Of a stretch of 6,079 nt of DNA, positions 1 through 6,079 are shown piece by piece. Below the pieces are notes generated by a model. That model searched no databases. It was given only the letters and a program-made list of their open reading frames with translations, and had not been told where the DNA came from. The translations under genes were made by a program, and so were the position numbers. Numbering within the stretch: position 1 is the first letter of the stretch; every line of letters begins with the position of its first letter. Origin of the DNA: Fidelibacterota bacterium (GTDB lineage: Bacteria; Fidelibacterota; Marinisomatia; Marinisomatales; UBA1611); contig DQOT01000015.1 of the NCBI GenBank assembly GCA_015658495.1, forward strand, positions 1 to 6,079. Reading direction: 5' to 3'.

Positions 1-1041
1 GTTAACTGGACACAGTGGAGCGCACCTTTGCGGTCCTGCGATCCGAAGGCAATCCAGGCAGAGTTTGCTCAGCATCAGCAGGAGATCAACCGGACTAAGA
101 TATTGCAGTATTTCTTTTACCATCAGTGGCAGAACCTAAAAGAGTATACCGGCAGCCAGGGTGTAAGGATCATTGGCGATATTCCCAATTACGTAGCCCA
201 CGACAGCGCAGATGTCTGGGCGAACCAGGACCTGTTTAAACTGGATGAGGCTGGACATATGATCGGGCAGTCCGGCTGTCCACCAGACTTTTTTGTTAAA
301 ACAGGACAAATATGGGGACATCCCATTTATGACTGGCCCAAGCATGAAAAAACCGGTTTTAAATGGTGGATAGAACGGATCGGTCATCTTTACGAGATGG
401 TTGATATCGTGCGCATTGATCATTTCAACGGTTTTGCAAAATACTGGGAAGTTCCTGCTATGGATAAGAATGGACTAAATGGGTATTGGGTGCAGGCACC
501 TGGTGAAAAATTATTGGACACACTGATAAAAGAATTGGGTACGAAGCCTATTGTAGCGAAGAACCTGGGCAAGGCAGCTCCAGATGCGGAATCCCTATTG
601 AAAAAATTTGGGATACCAGGTATGAAAGTATTACAAATGTCCTTTGGAGATGGACAGGATCCAAGGCAAATGGATCCAAATAACGTCATTTATACCGGAA
701 CACACGACAATGATACTTCAATTGGATGGTTTTATGCAGAAAAAGGGGACGGGAACAAACAAGTTGGGAATGATGTGATCCGTGAACGGAAAAACATAAA
801 AAAATTCTTGAATCTTAACGGATCGGAATTCCACTGGAGTATGATTGAGTTCGCTTTTTCTACAGATGCAGAAAAGGCAATTATCCCCATGCAGGATATC
901 CTGGGTTTGGATTCATCGGCGAGAATGAATACACCGGGTACAATAAGGGGAAACTGGGAATGGCGGTTTACAAATGAGCAATTCACAAATGAAATTAAAT
1001 CACGATTGAAAACATTGACGAAATCAACTGAAAGAGCATGA
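1..1041 (+). CDS. malQ: 4-alpha-glucanotransferase (amylomaltase, GH77), 5'-truncated by the window edge
   Basis: Disproportionating enzyme that moves alpha-1,4-glucan segments between maltodextrins in the cytosol. The frame is open from base 1 (346 codons seen). GH77 proteins are about 500 residues, so roughly 150 N-terminal residues lie outside the window, and the TTG at 28 is not a true start. Diagnostic stretches in order: GDIPNYVAHDSADVWAN, PPDFFVKTGQIWGHPIYDW, VRIDHFNGF (nucleophile Asp, codon 418-420), PGMKVLQ, YTGTHDNDT (third catalytic Asp, codon 706-708) and RMNTPGTIRGNWEWRF near the C-terminus. Oddity: the acid/base motif, normally AEDLG, is AKNLG, with Lys at 559-561 and Asn at 562-564. 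The Asp-to-Lys spacing of 47 residues equals the nucleophile to acid/base spacing I recall for Thermus amylomaltase (D293/E340), so this is the catalytic position. Family assignment is near certain; activity is doubtful. The stop overlaps the glgP start. Confidence 0.95.
   Translation, partial: VNWTQWSAPLRSCDPKAIQAEFAQHQQEINRTKILQYFFYHQWQNLKEYTGSQGVRIIGDIPNYVAHDSADVWANQDLFKLDEAGHMIGQSGCPPDFFVKTGQIWGHPIYDWPKHEKTGFKWWIERIGHLYEMVDIVRIDHFNGFAKYWEVPAMDKNGLNGYWVQAPGEKLLDTLIKELGTKPIVAKNLGKAAPDAESLLKKFGIPGMKVLQMSFGDGQDPRQMDPNNVIYTGTHDNDTSIGWFYAEKGDGNKQVGNDVIRERKNIKKFLNLNGSEFHWSMIEFAFSTDAEKAIIPMQDILGLDSSARMNTPGTIRGNWEWRFTNEQFTNEIKSRLKTLTKSTERA
1038..1041 (+). other. ATGA start/stop overlap of malQ and glgP
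   Basis: The glgP ATG (1038-1040) overlaps the malQ TGA (1039-1041). Only a weak purine run (GAAAGAG) precedes the ATG, too close for a normal Shine-Dalgarno site. Expression of glgP therefore probably depends on ribosomes finishing malQ, which ties the two enzymes to one transcript and a similar level of synthesis. Confidence 0.85.
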
Positions 1042-2684
1042 AACAGAAATTTGATATAGCATATTTTTCGGCGGAGATCGGTATTTCATCCAGCCTGCCC
1101 ACCTACAGCGGGGGGCTGGGTGTGCTGGCCGGAGATCACATTAAAGCTGCAGGAGATATTGGCCTGAACATGTGCGCTATTACGCTGTTGTACCGCGAAG
1201 GGTATTTTAAACAGCGCATTGATGAAGAGGGGATCCAGACCGAAACCTACCCACGGTTTGATCCATACCCCTTATTGAAAAAACTGGATGTGAAATTCAC
1301 ACTGCGTTTGAGGGCAAGGGATGTATGGATCCAGGTATACCGGTTTGATTATGTAGGGCATGGCGGTCACGCAGTGCCCATATATTTTCTTGACACAGAT
1401 GTGGAAGAAAATATCAATGATGATCGGATCATTTCTCAACGCCTTTATTCCGGGAACAAGGATCATCGTATTCTCCAGGAAGCCATCTTAGGATTTGGCG
1501 GGGCCAGGTTACTGGACGAATTAGGCCAAAATGACATTAAGAAATATCATATGAATGAAGGCCATTGTTCATTCCTTGTCCTGAATCTTCTGGAAAAATT
1601 CAACGGTGATATGGAAAAAGTAAAATCGCTGTGTCATTTTACCACACATACGCCCGTGCCTGCTGGCCATGACCATTTCTCTGAGAAACGGGTGAAAAAA
1701 TTATTACGAGGTCTGTTGCCGGAGGACCTGAAATTGCCGTCCCTTGTACAAAATGGGCGACTCCACATGACGGAATTGGGATTATACTTTAGTAGAACTG
1801 CCAACGGCGTTTCTGCATTGCACGGTGATGTCGCTCAAGACCAGTTTCCCTGGTCCAATATTGATTTTATTACCAATGGTGTCCATCATTCTTATTGGAT
1901 GGGAAGCCCTTTTAAAAGGGTGTATGACCAATATGTACCGGAATGGCGAGCAAATCCTGAATGCCTGCTGATGATCGATGATATTGCAGACGATGTGATC
2001 TGGAATGCACACCAGGAACGGAAACAATATTTATTAGGCTATGCCAATTCACAGGTGTCAAAAGCGCTGGATAAAGACACACTCACCATTGGATTCGCCC
2101 GCAGGGCAGCAACCTACAAACGTGCTCAACTTCTTTTCCATGATATGGATCGGCTGGAATCCCTGGGTGCTAAAAAGATTCAGGTCATTTTTTCTGGAAA
2201 GGCACATCCCAAAGACCATGAAGGGAAAGAGATCATTCGACAGATCGTAAGTAAATCCAAAGCCATGTTTGGTAAGGTAAAGATCATTTATCTTGAGAAT
2301 TACAATATGTGGCTGGGACGGATGATAACTTCCGGTGTGGATGTATGGCTCAATACACCCCTGCGCCCCAATGAAGCGTCTGGAACCAGCGGGATGAAAG
2401 CAACACTGAACGGCGTGCCTAACCTTTCTGTTTTGGATGGCTGGTGGGCCGAAGGCTGCAAAAATGGTGTGAATGGATGGGCGGTTGGCGACCCAAAACA
2501 TCCGGATGATGCGTCAGATGCAGACCACTTATATTCTGTCCTGGAGAATAGTGTGATTCCAACTTTCTACAATGACAGGAACAAATGGATCTCAATGATG
2601 AAAGAAGCCATTAAAACTGGTGTAGATTTCACAGCCCATAGAATGATCATGGAATACAACCAGAAATTTTATCAGGAGAAATAA
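1038..2684 (+). CDS. glgP: Alpha-glucan phosphorylase (GT35), short form
   Basis: PLP-dependent phosphorylase that releases glucose-1-phosphate from the non-reducing ends of glycogen or maltodextrin in the cytosol. The 548 residues show the signatures of the bacterial/archaeal alpha-glucan phosphorylase subgroup (TIGR02094 type): AYFSAEIGISSSLPTYSGGL at the N-terminus (residues 8-27), HMNEGHCSFL (171-180), FTTHTPVPAGHDHF (201-214), NGVSALHGDV (256-265), ITNGVH (278-283), IGFARRAATYKRA (351-363, phosphate-site Arg and Lys expected here) and EASGTSGMKATLNG (446-459). Lys454 is the expected PLP Schiff-base lysine. GWWAEG and GWAVGD follow. No catalytic residue looks lost. It lacks the extra N-terminal domain of the larger (about 700-850 residue) members, as do other forms of about 550 residues. 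The ATG lies in an ATGA overlap with the malQ stop, with only weak purine-rich sequence ahead, which implies translational coupling. Substrate length preference cannot be read from the sequence. Confidence 0.95.
   Translation: MKQKFDIAYFSAEIGISSSLPTYSGGLGVLAGDHIKAAGDIGLNMCAITLLYREGYFKQRIDEEGIQTETYPRFDPYPLLKKLDVKFTLRLRARDVWIQVYRFDYVGHGGHAVPIYFLDTDVEENINDDRIISQRLYSGNKDHRILQEAILGFGGARLLDELGQNDIKKYHMNEGHCSFLVLNLLEKFNGDMEKVKSLCHFTTHTPVPAGHDHFSEKRVKKLLRGLLPEDLKLPSLVQNGRLHMTELGLYFSRTANGVSALHGDVAQDQFPWSNIDFITNGVHHSYWMGSPFKRVYDQYVPEWRANPECLLMIDDIADDVIWNAHQERKQYLLGYANSQVSKALDKDTLTIGFARRAATYKRAQLLFHDMDRLESLGAKKIQVIFSGKAHPKDHEGKEIIRQIVSKSKAMFGKVKIIYLENYNMWLGRMITSGVDVWLNTPLRPNEASGTSGMKATLNGVPNLSVLDGWWAEGCKNGVNGWAVGDPKHPDDASDADHLYSVLENSVIPTFYNDRNKWISMMKEAIKTGVDFTAHRMIMEYNQKFYQEK
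2674..2678 (+). promoter_or_regulatory. Shine-Dalgarno site for the symporter remnant
   Basis: AGGAG inside the last codons of glgP, 11 bases before the GTG at 2690. It supports that GTG as the original start and shows that the reading frame was once a translated member of the malQ-glgP operon. It is the best ribosome binding site in the window. Confidence 0.6.
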
Positions 2685-2689
2685 AATCT

Positions 2690-2854
2690 GTGAGTACTGT
2701 TGATCTTATTATTGTCATTATTTATTTATTGGCTATCGTGATCGTTGGTCTGCTGGTGCAGAAAAAAGCATCTCAAGGCATTAATTCTTATTTTCTCGGA
2801 AACAGGAAACTGCCATGGTGGGTTTTGGGTGCACGGAATGGAAAAATAACATAA
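2690..2854 (+). pseudogene. Sodium:solute symporter (SSS family), N-terminal remnant
   Basis: Starting at GTG 2690, five bases after the glgP stop, 54 codons are open to a TAA at 2852-2854. The product begins with a hydrophobic transmembrane segment (about residues 5-23, DLIIVIIYLLAIVIVGLLV). A charged stretch follows, then YFLGNRKLPWWVLGA (34-48), matching the end of helix 1 and the start of helix 2 in SSS Na+/solute symporters, whose usual motif is close to DYFLGGRKLPWW. Intact members are about 450-600 residues with 13 or more helices, so over 85% is missing. Homology appears to end after codon 48 (about 2833); the last six codons look like the leader of the next gene. This is a deletion remnant rather than a frameshift, because no other frame has room for the missing part. 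An ancestral role in uptake of a sugar for this pathway is an inference. Confidence 0.75.
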
Positions 2855-2862
2855 TTTTTAAC

Positions 2863-4071
2863 ATGAAAATAGCCCTTTTAACCAATGAAATCCCGCCTAT
2901 TGTTTATGGTGGCGTTGCTACCTGGATACTCAATTTTTTGGATATGTTTAAAGATGATCCGGACATTGAAGTCATTCCTGTTTTTTTAGCACATTTAGAT
3001 GAGCCGCCAACCGATTTTCCTGAACGTTATCCTGGTATAAGAATTATCCATGGTCCCCAGGATATAGAAGAAACGTTCCAGGATATTGATATAACCGTAA
3101 ATAACCTGTGGGTGGCTTTTGATACGACAAAAGCCATCAAGGACAGATATCCAGAAAAACGAATGGTCTCCGTTTGTCATTCCCTGATCAAAATGGAACA
3201 TTTGACCAACCTGGGCGGAGATGCGACAAAAAGTTTTTACGAGCAGGAGATCACCTTCCAATATTCTGATGCTGTTGTACTGATCAGCCGGGCTGAACTG
3301 GGGCATTACACATCGTTTGGATATGATAAATATGATGCCGAACCCATCGTTATCTATAACAGTTACACTCCAAAATTGGACGAGATTGACTGGCGGCCCA
3401 ATTATGCACTGAATGATATTGGGTATATTGGCCGGCATGTGCCACGGAAACGTCCGGATTTACCCATTTTAGCGGTTGAACGCTCAAACCGGAATGATGT
3501 TCGTGTTTTTAATATGGGTGTGGATTATCGCGGTGAGACAGGAAATCCGTTTTGGGAAGAAATGGGTCGGAAACATCCAAAACAACTTGTGATTATCCCT
3601 TTTAGTTCAAATAAGGAAACGGTCCATTTTTACTGGAACAGCATTGGCGCCAATTGCATTACTGGGGTTTATGAACCTTTCGGCTATACCATGTGCGAAA
3701 CCCTGGACAGGAGAGTACCCGCTATTGTTCAGGATATCGACGGCCCAAAGGAAATCTGTGAATTGGTGAAAGATTCAGTATTCGAATATCATGTGGATAA
3801 GGATTTTGAACAGGATATTGAAAATTTCATGGAATCTGTTTTTCGTTTTTGGGACACACATCCTGATGATCGTGCATCCATGGCAAACCATGCCCGCAAG
3901 GCATTGAATGGATTCCGGCCTGGAGTTATCAAAGAAGAATGGAAAAAAGTATTCTTAAGTTCGGAAAATCGGGTTCGCGGTCAATATTCAATAAGCGAAA
4001 TTGAAAAAAGGAAAAAACAAGCCCAACGAGAAAGAGGGGAACAGATCTACGGATACAGTAAAACTAATTAA
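2863..4071 (+). CDS. GT-B glycosyltransferase, GT4-like, possible glycogen/alpha-glucan synthase
   Basis: Nucleotide-sugar dependent glycosyltransferase of the retaining GT-B type, 402 residues, cytosolic (no signal peptide or membrane segment). The N-terminal domain opens with MKIALLTNEIPP and the GG loop YGGVATW (residues 15-21). CHSLIKMEHLTNLGGD around residues 105-120 resembles the HSLEP...LGGG segment of GT4 glycogen synthases. The C-terminal domain has GYIGRHVPRKRPD (187-199, with Arg191 and Lys196 as expected donor-phosphate contacts) and the E-x7-E signature EPFGYTMCE (Glu271 and Glu279). A Lys/Arg-rich tail closes the protein. Neighbouring malQ and glgP favour a role in glycogen synthesis, but GT4 specificity is broad, so the acceptor is an inference. 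ATG 2863 is chosen because homology starts there; the in-frame ATG 16 codons earlier lies in the symporter remnant. No clear Shine-Dalgarno site precedes it. The stop overlaps the end of the opposing gene. Confidence 0.8.
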   Translation: MKIALLTNEIPPIVYGGVATWILNFLDMFKDDPDIEVIPVFLAHLDEPPTDFPERYPGIRIIHGPQDIEETFQDIDITVNNLWVAFDTTKAIKDRYPEKRMVSVCHSLIKMEHLTNLGGDATKSFYEQEITFQYSDAVVLISRAELGHYTSFGYDKYDAEPIVIYNSYTPKLDEIDWRPNYALNDIGYIGRHVPRKRPDLPILAVERSNRNDVRVFNMGVDYRGETGNPFWEEMGRKHPKQLVIIPFSSNKETVHFYWNSIGANCITGVYEPFGYTMCETLDRRVPAIVQDIDGPKEICELVKDSVFEYHVDKDFEQDIENFMESVFRFWDTHPDDRASMANHARKALNGFRPGVIKEEWKKVFLSSENRVRGQYSISEIEKRKKQAQRERGEQIYGYSKTN

Positions 4072-6046
4072 TTCTTTTTAAAACCATTCCAGATGTCGGT
4101 GGAATGGTAATTGTACCAGAGATTTCATTTATCCCATTTAAGTTTATTTCATCACGGTTTACAATCAGCTTCCATTGGCCCTCTGGCAGTTCGGTTGAGA
4201 CGGATTTTTTAGGATCTCCATTCATGTAAACTGCGATCCGATCCCGGATCACATAACCTAGGGCGGTTTCAGATAATCCCTGGAATTTGAAATCTGTTGG
4301 ATCAGCATGGCGTAATTCTGTGGTTGCACGACGGAACTGGATCAATCCGGTATAATAATCGATTAATTCTTTATTTTGCTCTTTTTCCAGCCAGTTGACC
4401 CAGTTCGTTTCATTATCCTTATTGTAGGGGTTCCGGTCCATTTTTCCCACATTCGGATCATCCGCATCAGTTTCAGCGATGACTTGGCTGTGTGCCCAAT
4501 CCTGACCCTGGTGAATAATGGGAATTCCCTGGCTCGTCATCAGGATCAACGCTCCCAATTTATTCATATTGGATAGATCTTCATCCAGTTCAATGTGCTT
4601 CATTGGATCGTTAATTATATCATCCATTGAATTTTTACCGCTGGACAGTCGTAAATAATCGTTGAAACAATAATCGTCATGCACTTCCAGGAAATTGATC
4701 GCGTGTGATGGCGTTTGATAAATATCCGGCGTTGCAGTAATAATTGATTGAATATTCTCGAGACTTTCTCTATCCCGGAAATTTCCGAATAAAAATCCTT
4801 TATCATTATAATTGTGGAGATCACCTCGTAACACATCTCTAAATCGAGCATTGAAAGAACCCCACCCCAATTCTGAAAATTCCTTTTCTCTTTCATTCCA
4901 AGCTTCGCCATAAATAATCACATTGGGATTGATTCGTTTCAGTTCATCCAGGATCAAGGTTGCCGTTTCGGCCGAAAGGAGGTGAGCCTGGTCAAACCGG
5001 AATCCATCAATATGATATGCCGTCATCCAGTATTTCAGGCTTTCAATAATGTAATCCCTAACGGTTTGATTATCGGTGGCCAAAAGGTTGCCGCAACATT
5101 GCCCGATAAAATCGCCGTTTTCATCCAATTTGAAATAGACAGTCTTGTCGATGTATTTCAATGGATGCCAATCATAATTGGAAATGTGATTTACCACCAC
5201 ATCCAAAATGACAGCGATCCCTTCCCGGTGAAGCGATTTCACCATGTGTTTCATTTCAGAAACAGCACGGCCGTCTTTTCCATTCCAGGCATCAAGTTCA
5301 TCTGTCCCATCGGTGGCATAGTAACTTTCCGGCGCCATGTAAAATGTGGGCATATAACCCCAGTGATTTCGCGCGTAAGGGTTCCAATTGTTGTACATGC
5401 CATCCGCATCCTGTTTATAAGGGATCTCAAAATTGGCAAAATCCCAAAGGGGCAGAAATTGGACCGCATTTACACCCAAAGATTTCAAATGTTCGATCCC
5501 GCCCTTTTGATCTTTTTCAACGAACCCGAGATATGAACCTTTTAAATTGGCTTTGGATGATTCATGAATGGTCATATCCCGAATGTGGGCTTCGTAAATG
5601 ATAAGGTCCTGAGGATGGATCTCTTGCCACGTATCGCCTTCCCAATCAAAATCTGTGTTCACAATGAGCGATTTTGCAAAATGTCGCCAGTTATTTTGAG
5701 TCACAGTTGCTTTGGAATAGGGATCAGCCACAATCACATTTTCATCATTATAGGGTCCTTTGAGCCTATAGCCATAGAGGGTGCCAATTGATGCGTCCTT
5801 CAGGAAAAAGGACCAGTCACCGGTGTCGGATCTTTCCATGGAATATTCATCACCGATTTTGGCTTCCACGGCAGGGAAGATCACAAGGTAAACCGATTCC
5901 GACGTTGGTGCATGAACCCTGAATTCAATGCCATCAGGGCGAAGAAAAGCGCCATAACTCAATCCCAGTTTTTTAGCCGGTTGCATACAGGAACTTAACA
6001 AAGTGAACAGTGAAACAATGAATAAGATTTTGAATAAATATTTCAT
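4064..6046 (-). CDS. GH13 debranching-type glycosidase (pullulanase/isoamylase-like) lipoprotein
   Basis: Secreted alpha-glucan hydrolase, 660 residues. Residues 1-20 form a lipoprotein signal (Lys2, Lys6, hydrophobic core, lipobox LSSC with Cys20), so the enzyme should be lipid-anchored in the envelope, and the following Met-Gln gives no inner-membrane Asp retention signal. About 30-115 looks like a CBM48-type beta-sandwich (IEFRVHAPTSESVYLVIF, YGYRLKGPY). The GH13 barrel follows with all four regions: DVVVNH (282-287), GFRFDQAH (nucleophile Asp352), IIYGEAWN (acid/base Glu381) and FLEVHDDY (stabilising Asp457). WNPYARNHWGYMPTFYMAPE (221-240) and DRNPYNKDNETNWVNW (537-552) resemble type I pullulanase/isoamylase rather than plain alpha-amylase. 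The C-terminal 80 or so residues look like the usual beta domain. The catalytic set is intact. Alpha-1,6 specificity is inferred. It is transcribed alone, opposite to the malQ-glgP genes, and its start lacks a Shine-Dalgarno site. Confidence 0.88.
   Translation of the reverse strand: MKYLFKILFIVSLFTLLSSCMQPAKKLGLSYGAFLRPDGIEFRVHAPTSESVYLVIFPAVEAKIGDEYSMERSDTGDWSFFLKDASIGTLYGYRLKGPYNDENVIVADPYSKATVTQNNWRHFAKSLIVNTDFDWEGDTWQEIHPQDLIIYEAHIRDMTIHESSKANLKGSYLGFVEKDQKGGIEHLKSLGVNAVQFLPLWDFANFEIPYKQDADGMYNNWNPYARNHWGYMPTFYMAPESYYATDGTDELDAWNGKDGRAVSEMKHMVKSLHREGIAVILDVVVNHISNYDWHPLKYIDKTVYFKLDENGDFIGQCCGNLLATDNQTVRDYIIESLKYWMTAYHIDGFRFDQAHLLSAETATLILDELKRINPNVIIYGEAWNEREKEFSELGWGSFNARFRDVLRGDLHNYNDKGFLFGNFRDRESLENIQSIITATPDIYQTPSHAINFLEVHDDYCFNDYLRLSSGKNSMDDIINDPMKHIELDEDLSNMNKLGALILMTSQGIPIIHQGQDWAHSQVIAETDADDPNVGKMDRNPYNKDNETNWVNWLEKEQNKELIDYYTGLIQFRRATTELRHADPTDFKFQGLSETALGYVIRDRIAVYMNGDPKKSVSTELPEGQWKLIVNRDEINLNGINEISGTITIPPTSGMVLKRIN
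4083..4108. terminator. Inverted repeat at the convergent gene junction, possible terminator or 3' stabilising hairpin
   Basis: Perfect 8-base arms ACCATTCC (4083-4090) and GGAATGGT (4101-4108) around a 10-base loop, 12 bases past the glycosyltransferase stop. On the plus strand no U-run follows the hairpin, so it is a poor intrinsic terminator. On the minus strand TTTTAAAAAG follows, but termination there would cut the GH13 message before its stop. The repeat also encodes the last residues of the GH13 protein, so it may be coincidental. Confidence 0.25.
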
Positions 6047-6060
6047 TTACATGGGTTGAT

Positions 6061-6075
6061 AGTTGTTAAATAACT
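6061..6075. promoter_or_regulatory. Near-palindrome upstream of the GH13 lipoprotein gene, possible operator
   Basis: AGTTGTTAAATAACT is an odd-length imperfect palindrome: 12 of its 14 non-central bases pair with the opposite arm. It ends 14 bases before the GH13 start codon, so in the leftward direction it sits where a regulator could act on the gene. AT-rich DNA gives such matches easily, no regulator gene is in view, and the rest of the promoter may lie outside the window. Confidence 0.2.
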
Positions 6076-6079
6076 CTGA

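Noticed and set aside
28..30. TTG as a start codon for malQ
   Set aside because: The frame is open to the window edge and the codons before it fit the MalQ pattern, so the gene is cut by the edge rather than starting here.
2058..2501. 147-residue minus-strand open frame inside glgP
   Set aside because: It is antisense to the most conserved part of the phosphorylase, including the PLP lysine region; its composition is that of a shadow frame.
2815..2862. Upstream ATG extending the glycosyltransferase by 16 residues (MVGFGCTEW...)
   Set aside because: The extra residues overlap the symporter remnant in another frame, carry no family similarity, and the canonical GT-B N-terminus MKIALLTNE begins exactly at the ATG at 2863.
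2995..3438. 147-residue minus-strand open frame inside the glycosyltransferase
   Set aside because: It is fully contained in the opposite strand of a real gene, with no motif and no ribosome binding site seen.
4083..4108. Inverted repeat as a confident rho-independent terminator
   Set aside because: There is no U-run on the plus strand, and on the minus strand it would end transcription before the GH13 stop codon, so only a weak call is kept.
4982..5536. 184-residue plus-strand open frame antisense to the GH13 gene
   Set aside because: It lies wholly inside a well-supported catalytic domain, shows no recognisable motif and has the look of a reverse-frame shadow.

Overview
The window is a compact alpha-glucan (glycogen/maltodextrin) metabolism locus. 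It holds four substantial genes and one broken gene remnant. Three genes and the remnant read rightward (positions 1 to 4071): the 3' two thirds of a GH77 4-alpha-glucanotransferase (malQ), a short-form GT35 alpha-glucan phosphorylase (glgP), an N-terminal stub of a sodium:solute symporter (SSS family), and a GT-B fold glycosyltransferase resembling GT4-type glycogen synthases. A single leftward gene (6046 to 4064) encodes a lipoprotein GH13 enzyme of the pullulanase/isoamylase (debranching) type and meets the rightward genes tail to tail with an 8-base overlap.

The genes fit one pathway. The surface or periplasmic GH13 lipoprotein would debranch or cut external alpha-glucan. MalQ would rearrange maltodextrins in the cytosol, GlgP would release glucose-1-phosphate from them, and the glycosyltransferase could run the reverse, storage direction. 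malQ and glgP overlap by ATGA and are almost certainly co-transcribed and translationally coupled. The SSS remnant starts 5 bases after glgP with a good Shine-Dalgarno sequence, so the ancestral operon probably continued into a full-length Na+-coupled transporter.

Two observations deserve attention. First, the GH77 acid/base motif, normally A-E-D-L-G, reads A-K-N-L-G in this malQ, although the nucleophile and third catalytic Asp are intact and the frame is open; this could be a dead or repurposed enzyme, or a sequence error. Second, the symporter gene stops being recognisable after about 48 codons and runs directly into the leader of the glycosyltransferase, which suggests a deletion of more than 1 kb, or an assembly join, near position 2834.

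The organism is a bacterium of moderate GC content (mid-40s percent by eye, not computed). The GH13 protein has a type II (lipoprotein) signal peptide, and two of the genes lack a clear Shine-Dalgarno sequence. Together with the gene set this is compatible with a Gram-negative FCB-group lineage (Bacteroidetes, Ignavibacteria or Marinimicrobia-like), but that is a low-confidence inference. I saw no RNA genes, CRISPR array, insertion sequence or phage feature, and no wholly novel system; the content is recognisable carbohydrate metabolism with two local anomalies.
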